From assembly GCA_964346475.1 (NCBI GenBank), contig CAYFUM010000034.1:1-12266 (forward strand): a stretch of 12,266 nt of DNA. The letters are read 5' to 3'. The stretch comes from DTU036 sp964346475. Its GTDB lineage: Bacteria > Bacillota > Clostridia > Peptostreptococcales > Acidaminobacteraceae. The notes below the pieces were generated by a model. That model did not search any database. It was not told where the DNA came from and saw only the letters and a program-made list of their open reading frames with translations. Each line of letters opens with the position of its first letter. The first letter of the stretch is position 1. Shown here piece after piece: positions 1-7,338 of the stretch. Both the position numbers and the translations under genes were made by a program.

Positions 1-20
1 TTTTATTTTTAGAAAAACAG

Positions 21-49
21 CTGTTAGATAATGATTTTCTTGTTATAAT
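21..49 (+). promoter_or_regulatory. Probable promoter of the nine-gene operon
   Basis: A perfect TATAAT lies at 44-49, preceded by TG at 41-42 with one base between, giving an extended -10 box (TGTTATAAT). The hexamer 17 bp upstream, CTGTTA at 21-26, matches the -35 consensus at only three of six positions, which an extended -10 can tolerate. The predicted start near 56 would leave a leader of about 16 nt before the first ATG, too short for a riboswitch. No other convincing promoter was seen before 11156, so this may drive the whole plus-strand run. Confidence 0.7.
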
Positions 50-72
50 ATAGTTAAGAAAGGCAGGTTATT

Positions 73-1080
73 ATGGATAAAAAGAGACTCAAACTGGCTA
101 ATCTACCGACTAGGATTGATAGGCTCCAGGGTCTTAGTCAAGAGCTGGGTAAAAATATTTATATAAAAAGAGATGATTTTACAGGTGTAGAGCTATCTGG
201 CAATAAAATAAGAAAGCTAGAATACAGTCTGGCAGAGGCTCTGGAAGGGGGAGCCGATACCCTGATTACCTGTGGGGGAGTCCAATCCAACCACTGCAGA
301 GCCACAGCAGCTGCCGGGGCTAGCCTTGGACTCAAGACTATTCTTTATCTGAGAAGTTCTGAGAGAAGGGCCCCAGAGGGCAACTATTTTCTTGATGAGA
401 TGCTAGGGGCAGAGGTTAGGTTTATTAGCCCCCTGGATTATAGCGAGAGACGCGAAGAAATCATGAAGGAGGGGGCTAGGACTTTGGAAAATGACGGTAG
501 GAAAGCCTACATAATTCCTGAGGGAGCCTCCAATGCCATAGGTACTCTTGGTTATTATAATGCCTTTAATGAGATTTTAGACCAGGAGAAGGAGCTGGGT
601 CTTAACTTTGATACCCTGGTCTGTGCTCTGGGTAGTGGAGGAACCTATGGTGGCCTACACTTCGCTAACCTTCTTGGAGGCCATGGCCGCAGGGTGATAG
701 GGGTTCCCATAGTAAATGACAGCCAGTATTTTAAAGGCAGGGTACTGGAAATTTGGGAGGACTTTTCCAAGTACTTCAGTGGAGACTTCCAAATGAAGGC
801 CCAGGAAATGCTCATGCTAGATGGCTATGCAGGCAGGGGCTATGCTTTAAATACCCCTGAAGAAATGGATTTTATTAGAGATATAGCCAGGACCACAGGA
901 ATAATTTTTGATAGCGTCTATACAGGCAAGGCCTTTAAAGGTCTTATAGACTCTTTAAAAGGGGAAAATGAACTCTTTAAAGATAGTGAAAATATTCTTT
1001 TTATTCATACCGGCGGTCTCTTTGGACTTTTTGACAAGAAGTTTGAATTTGATCTTAGGAGTAATCATGAAAATCACTAA
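73..1080 (+). CDS. dcyD: D-cysteine desulfhydrase-like PLP enzyme (ACC deaminase family)
   Basis: A 335-residue fold-type II PLP enzyme of the ACC deaminase/D-cysteine desulfhydrase family, whose members are about 330-340 residues. D-cysteine desulfhydrase converts D-cysteine to pyruvate, H2S and ammonia in the cytosol. The Schiff-base lysine is K45 in SGNKIRKLEY, the substrate carboxylate loop is QSNH at 71-74, and the phosphate-binding loop is GSGGTYGGL at 187-195. ACC deaminases carry Glu and Leu at two specificity positions. Here these are T284 (VYTGK, 282-286) and T313 (HTGG, 312-315), as in D-cysteine desulfhydrases, so ACC deamination is unlikely. The start has AGGCAGG at 61-67 five bases upstream. 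The end overlaps dapF by 14 nt. Family assignment is firm. The physiological substrate is inferred and could be another D-amino acid with a beta-leaving group. Confidence 0.82.
   Translation: MDKKRLKLANLPTRIDRLQGLSQELGKNIYIKRDDFTGVELSGNKIRKLEYSLAEALEGGADTLITCGGVQSNHCRATAAAGASLGLKTILYLRSSERRAPEGNYFLDEMLGAEVRFISPLDYSERREEIMKEGARTLENDGRKAYIIPEGASNAIGTLGYYNAFNEILDQEKELGLNFDTLVCALGSGGTYGGLHFANLLGGHGRRVIGVPIVNDSQYFKGRVLEIWEDFSKYFSGDFQMKAQEMLMLDGYAGRGYALNTPEEMDFIRDIARTTGIIFDSVYTGKAFKGLIDSLKGENELFKDSENILFIHTGGLFGLFDKKFEFDLRSNHENH
1057..1061 (+). promoter_or_regulatory. Ribosome binding site that sets the dapF start
   Basis: AGGAG sits five bases before the ATG at 1067, inside the 3' end of the preceding gene. 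The reading frame stays open back to an ATG at 968. That longer form has no comparable site, would add 33 hydrophobic residues foreign to the family, and would overlap the upstream gene by 113 nt. Confidence 0.8.
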
Positions 1081-1843
1081 GATGCAGGCAACTGGAAATG
1101 ATTTTCTACTGGCAAACAACCTAGCCTCCCATTTAAACCAGGAGGAGAAATTTAGACTAGCGAAAAAGCTCTGCCAAAGAAGGCTATCCTTCGGAGCCGA
1201 TGGTATGATTTTTTTAGAGAGAAATGACCAGGGTCTGTATATGGATTTTTATAATTCCGATGGCAGTAGGGGGGAAATGTGTGGAAATGGAGCCCGGTGT
1301 TTTTCTAGGTATATCTATGAGGAGCTGGGTGGTCAGTCAAAAATCTATTTCCATAGCCTAGCAGGTTCCTTGGAGGCAAAAAGGATAGATAGGGGCTGCT
1401 ACTCAGTCAGGATGCCTGATATAAGCAGATATGAGGAGCTTGAGCTCGAAGGCAGAAGGGTCTTCTATTTAGAAATGGGAAATCCCGGTCTTCCCCACCT
1501 CCTAGTAGAGCTTGATGATTTTGATGGAGATCTAAGAGGTCTTGCTAAGAGGCTTAGACACCACCAAGCTCTAGAAAAGGGGGCCAATGTCAACTTCTAC
1601 CTGGATAGGGGTGGACTTGTTGAAGCCCTGACCTATGAGCGGGGGGTGGAGGATTTTACCCTGGCCTGTGGCTCTGGTGTAACTTCAATTTTTTATCATT
1701 TAAACTGTTTGGATACTAGTAGAAGGATAATAGATTTTAAAGTTCCTGGAGGCAGCCTTCAGGTGGAGAAGGACCAGGATAACAAACTCTTCTTGCAAGG
1801 CCCTGTTATCAAGGTCTATGAGTGTGAGCTTATTGAAGAATAG
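1067..1843 (+). CDS. dapF: Diaminopimelate epimerase
   Basis: A PLP-independent epimerase of 258 residues that interconverts LL- and meso-diaminopimelate in the lysine and peptidoglycan branch, in the cytosol. The two catalytic cysteines are visible: C72 in EMCGNGARC and C201 in TLACGSG, the latter preceded by the substrate-binding ERG at 191-193. The N-terminal ATGND at 8-12 and the GNP motif at 138-140 also fit. The length is slightly below the usual 270-280. In the region before C201, where many homologues read EDETLACG, this protein has F197 in place of the second Glu. It starts at ATG 1067 and overlaps the preceding gene by 14 nt, so the two are probably translationally coupled. A DapF-fold racemase of other specificity is possible, but both cysteines and the ERG motif support DapF. 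Confidence 0.88.
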   Translation: MKITKMQATGNDFLLANNLASHLNQEEKFRLAKKLCQRRLSFGADGMIFLERNDQGLYMDFYNSDGSRGEMCGNGARCFSRYIYEELGGQSKIYFHSLAGSLEAKRIDRGCYSVRMPDISRYEELELEGRRVFYLEMGNPGLPHLLVELDDFDGDLRGLAKRLRHHQALEKGANVNFYLDRGGLVEALTYERGVEDFTLACGSGVTSIFYHLNCLDTSRRIIDFKVPGGSLQVEKDQDNKLFLQGPVIKVYECELIEE

Positions 1844-1870
1844 ATCAAGGAGCTTCTAGAAGGACTAATA

Positions 1871-1878
1871 AAAGGAGG
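1871..1878 (+). promoter_or_regulatory. Strong Shine-Dalgarno site for glgB
   Basis: AAAGGAGG followed by TG closely matches the complement of the 16S rRNA 3' end and lies six bases before the ATG at 1885. It occupies the end of the 41-bp gap after dapF. The same gap holds the perfect 10-bp palindrome CTTCTAGAAG at 1853-1862. No convincing promoter was found in the gap, so glgB is probably read through from upstream. Confidence 0.85.
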
Positions 1879-1884
1879 TGGACC

Positions 1885-3663
1885 ATGAGATTGCTTCCCA
1901 GTTTAGAAGACTTAAAGGCCTACAGGCTTGGAAAGTTCTATGAGGGTGCCGAAATTTTTGGTGCCCATTATACAAAAAAAGGCTATAGGTTTATAGTCTA
2001 TGCTCCTAGAGCCAAAAAGGTGTCGGTGGTGGGGGAGTGGAACAACTGGGACCCAAGTTTAAATCCCATGGAAGCCCTGGAAGAAGGTTATTTTATGGCC
2101 TTCATTGATAAGGCTGAGGAGGGTCAACTTTATAAGTATTACATCCTGGATGAAAGGGGTAGGGAGCACTGGAAGACAGACCCCTATGCCAGAAAGATAA
2201 AGTGGGACCAGAATAGTGCAGGTATTATTTATAGACCCAAAGACCTAGACTTTAGTCCTAGGCCAGCTAACCAGGGGAAGCTAAGTATTTATGAGGTCCA
2301 TTTAGGTAGTTGGAAGAAAAAGGATAACGGAGACTATTACTCCTACCAGGAGCTTGCCCACAGCCTTCTGCCCTATGTTGAAGAGCTGGGGTATAACGCC
2401 CTGGAACTTCTACCTATTACAGAACACCCCTATGATGGCAGCTGGGGATATCAACAGCTGGGTTACTATGCTATAACCAGTCGCCATGGTGACCCTTGGG
2501 ACTTTAAGTATTTTGTTGAGGAAGCCCACAAAAGAGGGATCCTTGTCTTTGTGGACTGGGTACCCTGCCACTTTGCCAAGGATGCTCCAGGGCTTTCATA
2601 TTTTGATGGCAGTGGACTTTATGAGAGTGATTTTTGGAAGGATGCCTATAATAGTCAGTGGGATACCATAAATTTTGACTTTGGGAGAAGACATGTTCGA
2701 AACTTTCTTATCGGCAGTGCCCTTAGTCTTTACAGGGACTATTGTATAGATGGGATAAGGGTGGATGCTGTTGCCCATATGCTCTATAGGGAGGATAAAG
2801 GAAGGAAGCTCCACCAGCATTCCTATGATTTTCTAAGGGAACTCACCCAGGCGCTAAAGGGGAAACTTCTTCTTTTTGCTGAGGATTCCTCAGACCATGA
2901 AGGTGTCACCAGACCTGTGGACAAGGGCGGTCTGGGCTTTGACTATAAGTGGAACATGGGATGGATGAATGATACTCTTAAGTATATGAAGATGGATGGA
3001 TTTAGCAAAAGTCGAAACCATAAACTTCTTACCTTTCCCATGGTCTATGCCTTTAGTGAGGATTTTTTACTACCCCTAAGCCATGATGAGGTAGTGCATA
3101 TGAAGGGTTCTCTGCTATCAAAGATGTCCGGTAGTTTTGAGGAGAAATTCTCCCAACTTAGACTCCTTCATTTCTATCAGTATGCCATGCCCGGAAAGAA
3201 ACTCCTCTTTATGGGTGGAGAATTTGGTCAATTCGCAGAATGGAATGTCTTTACTAGCCTGGACTGGGACCTGCTAGCTTACTACTCCCATCTAGGAATT
3301 CAAGGCTTTGTTAGGGACTTAAATATGCTCTATCACTCTAGAAGTGAGCTCCATGAAAATGATCAGGACTGGAGAGGCTTTAGCTGGATAGAGGTGGATA
3401 ACCATAAACAGAACTTTATAGCCTTTGAGAGGAGGGATCTAAAGCAGGGCCGTCTTATCTTCCTGCTAAACTTCTCCTCCAATGAGTTAATCCACCATGG
3501 GCTGGAAGTCAGTAGGGGATTCTACAGGGTTATTTTGAATTCTGATGGTGAGGAATACGGAGGAAGGGGGAGGGGATCCTTTGGTCTTCTTGAGTCGGAG
3601 GGGAAACTGCGCGTAGGACTGGCTCCCTTTAGTGGGATGATTCTGGAGGTGTCAGATGATTAA
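1885..3663 (+). CDS. glgB: 1,4-alpha-glucan branching enzyme, short form
   Basis: A GH13 branching enzyme that cuts alpha-1,4 chains and rejoins them in alpha-1,6 linkage on nascent glycogen. A CBM48 module spans about residues 20-110 (GEWNNWDP at 50-57). The barrel carries DWVPCHF (224-230), the nucleophile D294 in GIRVDAVAHM, the acid E333 in FAEDSS, and H400/D401 in LPLSHDEV. The GFDYKWNMGWMNDTL segment at 351-365 is typical of GlgB. At 592 residues it is shorter than B. subtilis GlgB (about 627) and E. coli GlgB (728). Much of the shortening seems to follow D294: the usual stretch containing a YGG-EN motif is missing, and the chain passes directly from LYREDKGRK to the next helix. It is the first gene of the glycogen cassette and overlaps glgC by 8 nt. 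Confidence 0.95.
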   Translation: MRLLPSLEDLKAYRLGKFYEGAEIFGAHYTKKGYRFIVYAPRAKKVSVVGEWNNWDPSLNPMEALEEGYFMAFIDKAEEGQLYKYYILDERGREHWKTDPYARKIKWDQNSAGIIYRPKDLDFSPRPANQGKLSIYEVHLGSWKKKDNGDYYSYQELAHSLLPYVEELGYNALELLPITEHPYDGSWGYQQLGYYAITSRHGDPWDFKYFVEEAHKRGILVFVDWVPCHFAKDAPGLSYFDGSGLYESDFWKDAYNSQWDTINFDFGRRHVRNFLIGSALSLYRDYCIDGIRVDAVAHMLYREDKGRKLHQHSYDFLRELTQALKGKLLLFAEDSSDHEGVTRPVDKGGLGFDYKWNMGWMNDTLKYMKMDGFSKSRNHKLLTFPMVYAFSEDFLLPLSHDEVVHMKGSLLSKMSGSFEEKFSQLRLLHFYQYAMPGKKLLFMGGEFGQFAEWNVFTSLDWDLLAYYSHLGIQGFVRDLNMLYHSRSELHENDQDWRGFSWIEVDNHKQNFIAFERRDLKQGRLIFLLNFSSNELIHHGLEVSRGFYRVILNSDGEEYGGRGRGSFGLLESEGKLRVGLAPFSGMILEVSDD

Positions 3664-4789
3664 AGACAAGATGATAGCACTGCTTTTGGCCGGTGGCCAA
3701 GGCAAAAGGCTTAAGAAATTAACAGAAAAAAATGCCAAACCAGCAGTACATTTTGGTGGAAAATACCGGATAATTGATTTTGCTCTAAGCAACTGTGCTA
3801 ATTCTGGTATTAGAAGCATTGGGATTTTGACCCAGTATCAGCCTCTAGCTCTTAGTATGCACATTGGAATAGGAGGCCCTTGGGATCTTAATAGGCAGGT
3901 GGGGGGAGTTGAGGTCCTGCCACCCCATATGACGACCCAAGGGGGGCAGTGGTATGCTGGCACCGCTAATGCCATCTACGAAAACCTGGACTATGTAGAT
4001 CTTCAGGATCCTGAGTATGTGCTTATTCTCTCAGGGGATCATATTTATAAGATGGACTACAGCTGGATGCTTGACTTCCACAAAGAAAAAGATGCAGCAG
4101 TTACCATCAGCGCTATTGAGGTACCCATGGAAGAAGCCAGCCGCTTTGGTATTTTAAATACCTTGGAGGATGGTCGAATCTATGAATTTGAAGAAAAACC
4201 CAGGGAACCTAAGAACAACCTAGCTTCCATGGGTGTCTATATCTTTAACTGGGAGATTCTAAGAGAGTGGCTGATTAAAGACCACAGCAATGCAAGTTCT
4301 AGCCACGACTTTGGCAAGGACATTTTACCCGGAATGCTAGAAGAGGGTTTTAACCTCTATGCTTATAATTTTAAAGGTTACTGGCGAGATGTAGGAACTG
4401 TAGAGAGCTACTGGCATGCCAATATGGACCTTCTAGATCCCAGAAATACCCTTAATCTCTTTGATGAGGATTGGCGGATATTTACTAATAACTACAATGT
4501 TCCCCCCCAGTATCTCTCTAAAAACAGTCATGTTGAAAGAGCCCTTATTAATGAAGGCTGTGTGGTTCATGGTACTGTAAAAAACTCTATACTCAGCACA
4601 TCTGTTATAGTTGAAGAGGAAGCCCTGCTGGAGGGCTGTATTCTCCTACCCGGTAGCCATGTAGGTAGGGGGGCCAGGCTAAAAAATGTAATTGTTCTCA
4701 GCAATGAAAAGGTAAAGGACGGAGAAGTCCTCGGTGGTGACGAAATCAGCATCTATGGATCCGAGGACTATGGTCTTTTGAAGTACTAG
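3656..4789 (+). CDS. glgC: Glucose-1-phosphate adenylyltransferase, catalytic subunit
   Basis: Makes ADP-glucose and pyrophosphate from ATP and glucose-1-phosphate, the committed step of bacterial glycogen synthesis. The nucleotidyltransferase domain shows LAGGQGKRL (11-19), GGKYRIIDF (34-42), GTANAIYEN (102-110), SGDHIYKMD with catalytic D128 (126-134) and FEEKP (178-182) with the glucose-1-phosphate lysine. WRDVGT (243-248) and a C-terminal left-handed beta-helix with hexapeptide-like turns (about 290-350) follow. The 377 residues are normal for Firmicutes. GGAGGTG at 3645-3651 precedes the chosen ATG. A second Met at codon 6 has no better site. It overlaps glgB by 8 nt and is followed after 9 nt by its paralogue glgD, with which it probably forms a heterotetramer. 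Confidence 0.96.
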   Translation: MIKDKMIALLLAGGQGKRLKKLTEKNAKPAVHFGGKYRIIDFALSNCANSGIRSIGILTQYQPLALSMHIGIGGPWDLNRQVGGVEVLPPHMTTQGGQWYAGTANAIYENLDYVDLQDPEYVLILSGDHIYKMDYSWMLDFHKEKDAAVTISAIEVPMEEASRFGILNTLEDGRIYEFEEKPREPKNNLASMGVYIFNWEILREWLIKDHSNASSSHDFGKDILPGMLEEGFNLYAYNFKGYWRDVGTVESYWHANMDLLDPRNTLNLFDEDWRIFTNNYNVPPQYLSKNSHVERALINEGCVVHGTVKNSILSTSVIVEEEALLEGCILLPGSHVGRGARLKNVIVLSNEKVKDGEVLGGDEISIYGSEDYGLLKY

Positions 4790-4798
4790 GAGGGTTTT

Positions 4799-5917
4799 AT
4801 GAAAATGAAAGTAGCGGGCCTAATAAACCTTGGCGAAAAGGAAGATTATATTAAGGACCTGACCCAGTTTCGACCTCTGGCAACGGTACCCTTTGCTGGG
4901 CGCTATTGTCTTATTGACTTTATGTTATCCAGCATGGTTAATAGTGGAATAGAGACCATCTCCATTTTAGTAAAGGATAAGTTTCATTCTTTAAATGATC
5001 ATTTGAGCTTTGGTAAGTGGTGGGACCTGGACCGTAAAACAGGTGGACTCAGGATCCTCTACCCTGATATTAAGGAGGAGACTGCCTTTGAAGGAGACCT
5101 TCATAGACTTAGAAGCAACATGCTCTATTTTGAAAAAATGAAGGTGGAGCATATCCTCTTAACCAGGAGTAATTATCTAGGGAACCTGGATTTTAGGTCA
5201 TCTTTTGAAGCTCATGTATCCAGTGGAGCGGATATTACAGCCCTAACTAAAAGAGTAAAGCAGGGAAAAACCCGGGTGGATTTACTTGGACTGGATATTC
5301 TTATGAGGGAGGGCGACCAGATCTACCTAGGAAGAAATCTTGGCAACCAAGATGAATTTGAACTGGGAGTTGAGATCTACTTTATTAAAAAACATGTCTT
5401 CATGGAGATCGTCAGTGAGGCCCTGGAGCAGGGAAGAGAAATCTCCCTCAGTGGCGCTATAGAGCGTAGACTCAGCAAATACCAGGTTGAGATTTTTAGC
5501 CTAGAGGAGGAAATCCTACCAATCTATTCTGTCCAACAGTACTACAATGCATCCCTTAGGATTTTGGAAGAGGACAAGGCCCGGGAGCTTTTTTATAAGA
5601 ACGGTAAAATTTACACTAAGGTTAAGGATGCCCCCAGTAGTATGTACATGGAGGGTAGTGTTGTAAAAAACTCCTTGGTGGCCAATGGATGTATAATTGA
5701 GGGTACAGTTGAAAACTCCATCCTCTTTAGAAATGTCAAGATAGGCAAGGGTGCAATTATAAGGAATTCCATTATTTTCCAGGGCTCAACTCTGGAGGAA
5801 AATGTTCAGGTCAATTTTGCCATTTTGGATAAGAGAAGCCACATTGGAAGGGGGCGCATCCTTATGGGTGATGGAGGACTACCATATTTCCTAGGGAAAG
5901 GAGCCAGGGTTTTATGA
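4799..5917 (+). CDS. glgD: GlgD, regulatory paralogue of ADP-glucose pyrophosphorylase
   Basis: A 372-residue relative of GlgC with the same two-domain outline (nucleotidyltransferase fold, then beta-helix from about 280) but no intact active site. The glycine-rich LAGGQG loop of GlgC is replaced by INLGEKEDY (9-17), the SGDH catalytic motif by TRSN (122-125), and FEEKP has no counterpart. What remains is the structural PFAGRYCLIDFMLS block (31-44). In characterised Firmicutes, GlgD joins GlgC and raises its activity or alters its control, while being inactive alone. AGGAGGG at 4788-4794, overlapping the glgC stop, lies four bases before the first ATG. The Met two codons later is too distant. 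The last base pairs overlap glgA as ATGA. The family call is firm. The regulatory role is known from homologues. Confidence 0.94.
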   Translation: MKMKVAGLINLGEKEDYIKDLTQFRPLATVPFAGRYCLIDFMLSSMVNSGIETISILVKDKFHSLNDHLSFGKWWDLDRKTGGLRILYPDIKEETAFEGDLHRLRSNMLYFEKMKVEHILLTRSNYLGNLDFRSSFEAHVSSGADITALTKRVKQGKTRVDLLGLDILMREGDQIYLGRNLGNQDEFELGVEIYFIKKHVFMEIVSEALEQGREISLSGAIERRLSKYQVEIFSLEEEILPIYSVQQYYNASLRILEEDKARELFYKNGKIYTKVKDAPSSMYMEGSVVKNSLVANGCIIEGTVENSILFRNVKIGKGAIIRNSIIFQGSTLEENVQVNFAILDKRSHIGRGRILMGDGGLPYFLGKGARVL

Positions 5918-7338
5918 AAATACTACTTGCTGCCAGTGAAGCTGTACCCTATATAAAGTCAGGGGGACTTGCTGATGTAATGCATTCTCTTCCTAAAGCT
6001 ATGGCAAAAAGGGGGCATGAAGTCAGGGTGGTGGTTCCCCTTTACAAAAAGATTAACCCTAAATTAAGAGAAGAATTTGATTATCTGGGTTCCTTTCACG
6101 TCACTATGCCAGAAAAAAGAGAATATGCTGGTATCTTTTCCCACAGCCGTGATGGGGTAGTCTATTATTTTATTGATAATGAACACTACTTTTTCAGGGA
6201 AAATCTCTATGGGGAGTATGATGATGGAGAGAGGTTTTCCTTCTTCAATCATAGTTTTCTCAAACTCATGGATGAGTTAGGCTTTTATCCCGATGTAATT
6301 CATTTGAATGATTGGCATACAGGGATTGCAGCTGCGCTTTTTAGGGACAGCTATGGCTGGCGCCAGGAATTTAGCCAGACCAAGGTACTTTTTACTATCC
6401 ATAATTTAAAGTACCAGGGAATTTTCCCCTATAGTGTTATGAAGAATTATCTGGGGCTGGGGGATGATTACTTTACCTTGGAGGGCCTGGAACACTATGG
6501 TTCTCTAAACTTTATGAAGGCAGGTATATCCTTCAGTGATGGTATCTCCACAGTCTCCAGGACCTATGCCAGGGAAATAACCTATCCCTATTTTGGTGAA
6601 GGCCTCCATGGCCTCCTCCAGCACAAGAAGGACAAATTGACAGGAATAGTCAATGGAATTGATTATGAAGAGTATAATCCAGCCACTGACAAGGAACTCT
6701 GGGTCAATTTTAATAGCAGTTTTCCAGAAAGGAGGCTGGTAAATAAAAAGTCTCTTCAAAAATCCCTGGGCTTTGAGGTTGATGAAGACATTCCCCTTAT
6801 AGCCATGGTGACCAGGCTTGTTGATAACAAGGGTCTGGACCTGCTTACCTTTATATTTGATGAACTAATGGAGCAAAGGGTTCAATTTATCCTTCTGGGT
6901 AGTGGTGATAGTGATATCGAGGCCAGGTATATTTATTTCCAGGACAAGTATCCAGAAAAGGTCAGTGTAAATATACTTTTCGGAGAGAATCTTGCTAGGA
7001 AAATATATGGTTCCAGTGATATATTTTTAATGCCCTCCAGATTTGAACCCTGTGGTCTGGGCCAGCTCATAGCCATGCGCTATGGATCTATTCCTGTGGT
7101 TAGAAAGACCGGGGGCCTGGCTGATACCGTGGAATCCTACAATCGTTATACCGGAGAAGGGACAGGCTTTAATTTCGAGAACTACAATGCCCATGAACTT
7201 CTCTACGCAATTAAAGATGCTCTCTATCACTATAAAAACAAGGAACTTTGGTGGAAGATTGTAAAGGAGGCCATGGAAAGGGATCTAAGCTGGACTGAGT
7301 CTTCTAAACTTTATGAGGAAGTCTATGAAAACCTATGA
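5914..7338 (+). CDS. glgA: Glycogen synthase (ADP-glucose, GT5)
   Basis: A retaining GT-B glycosyltransferase that adds glucose from ADP-glucose to alpha-1,4 glucan ends. The N-terminal ADP-glucose loop is K15-SGGL (15-19) near the start, as is standard. Other family blocks are LNDWHTG (131-137), TIHNLKYQG (161-169), NGID (247-250), R301 and K306 in RLVDNKG, and FEPCGLGQL with E378 and C380, matching the E. coli catalytic residues R300, K305, E377 and C379 with an offset of one. The 474 residues are the normal length. The start ATG shares ATGA with the glgD stop (4-nt overlap), and AAAGGAG at 5897-5903 lies within glgD. The 3' end overlaps the pullulanase gene by 14 nt. Confidence 0.97.
   Translation: MKILLAASEAVPYIKSGGLADVMHSLPKAMAKRGHEVRVVVPLYKKINPKLREEFDYLGSFHVTMPEKREYAGIFSHSRDGVVYYFIDNEHYFFRENLYGEYDDGERFSFFNHSFLKLMDELGFYPDVIHLNDWHTGIAAALFRDSYGWRQEFSQTKVLFTIHNLKYQGIFPYSVMKNYLGLGDDYFTLEGLEHYGSLNFMKAGISFSDGISTVSRTYAREITYPYFGEGLHGLLQHKKDKLTGIVNGIDYEEYNPATDKELWVNFNSSFPERRLVNKKSLQKSLGFEVDEDIPLIAMVTRLVDNKGLDLLTFIFDELMEQRVQFILLGSGDSDIEARYIYFQDKYPEKVSVNILFGENLARKIYGSSDIFLMPSRFEPCGLGQLIAMRYGSIPVVRKTGGLADTVESYNRYTGEGTGFNFENYNAHELLYAIKDALYHYKNKELWWKIVKEAMERDLSWTESSKLYEEVYENL
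7316..7319 (+). promoter_or_regulatory. Ribosome binding site that sets the pullulanase start
   Basis: AGGA lies five bases before the ATG at 7325, within the last codons of glgA. An in-frame ATG at 7313 is four codons earlier but has only A/T/C-rich sequence before it, so 7325 is preferred. The site is short and weaker than its neighbours, which would make termination of glgA translation important for expression of the next gene. Confidence 0.6.

Noticed and set aside
968..1066. 33-codon upstream extension of dapF
   Set aside because: No ribosome binding site at 968, a sequence foreign to DapF, and deep overlap with the preceding gene. AGGAG at 1057 supports ATG 1067.
1709..1731. Possible promoter for glgB inside dapF (TTGGAT and GATAAT)
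   Set aside because: The -10 is good but the spacer is only 11 bp and the -35 weak, so it is unlikely to work as a sigma-A promoter.
1853..1862. Palindrome CTTCTAGAAG as an operator in the dapF-glgB gap
   Set aside because: It is perfect but short, is not repeated elsewhere in the window as a site, and no promoter is beside it. Chance is as likely.
7313..7324. Pullulanase start at ATG 7313
   Set aside because: No purine-rich site before it, whereas AGGA at 7316-7319 is well placed for ATG 7325.
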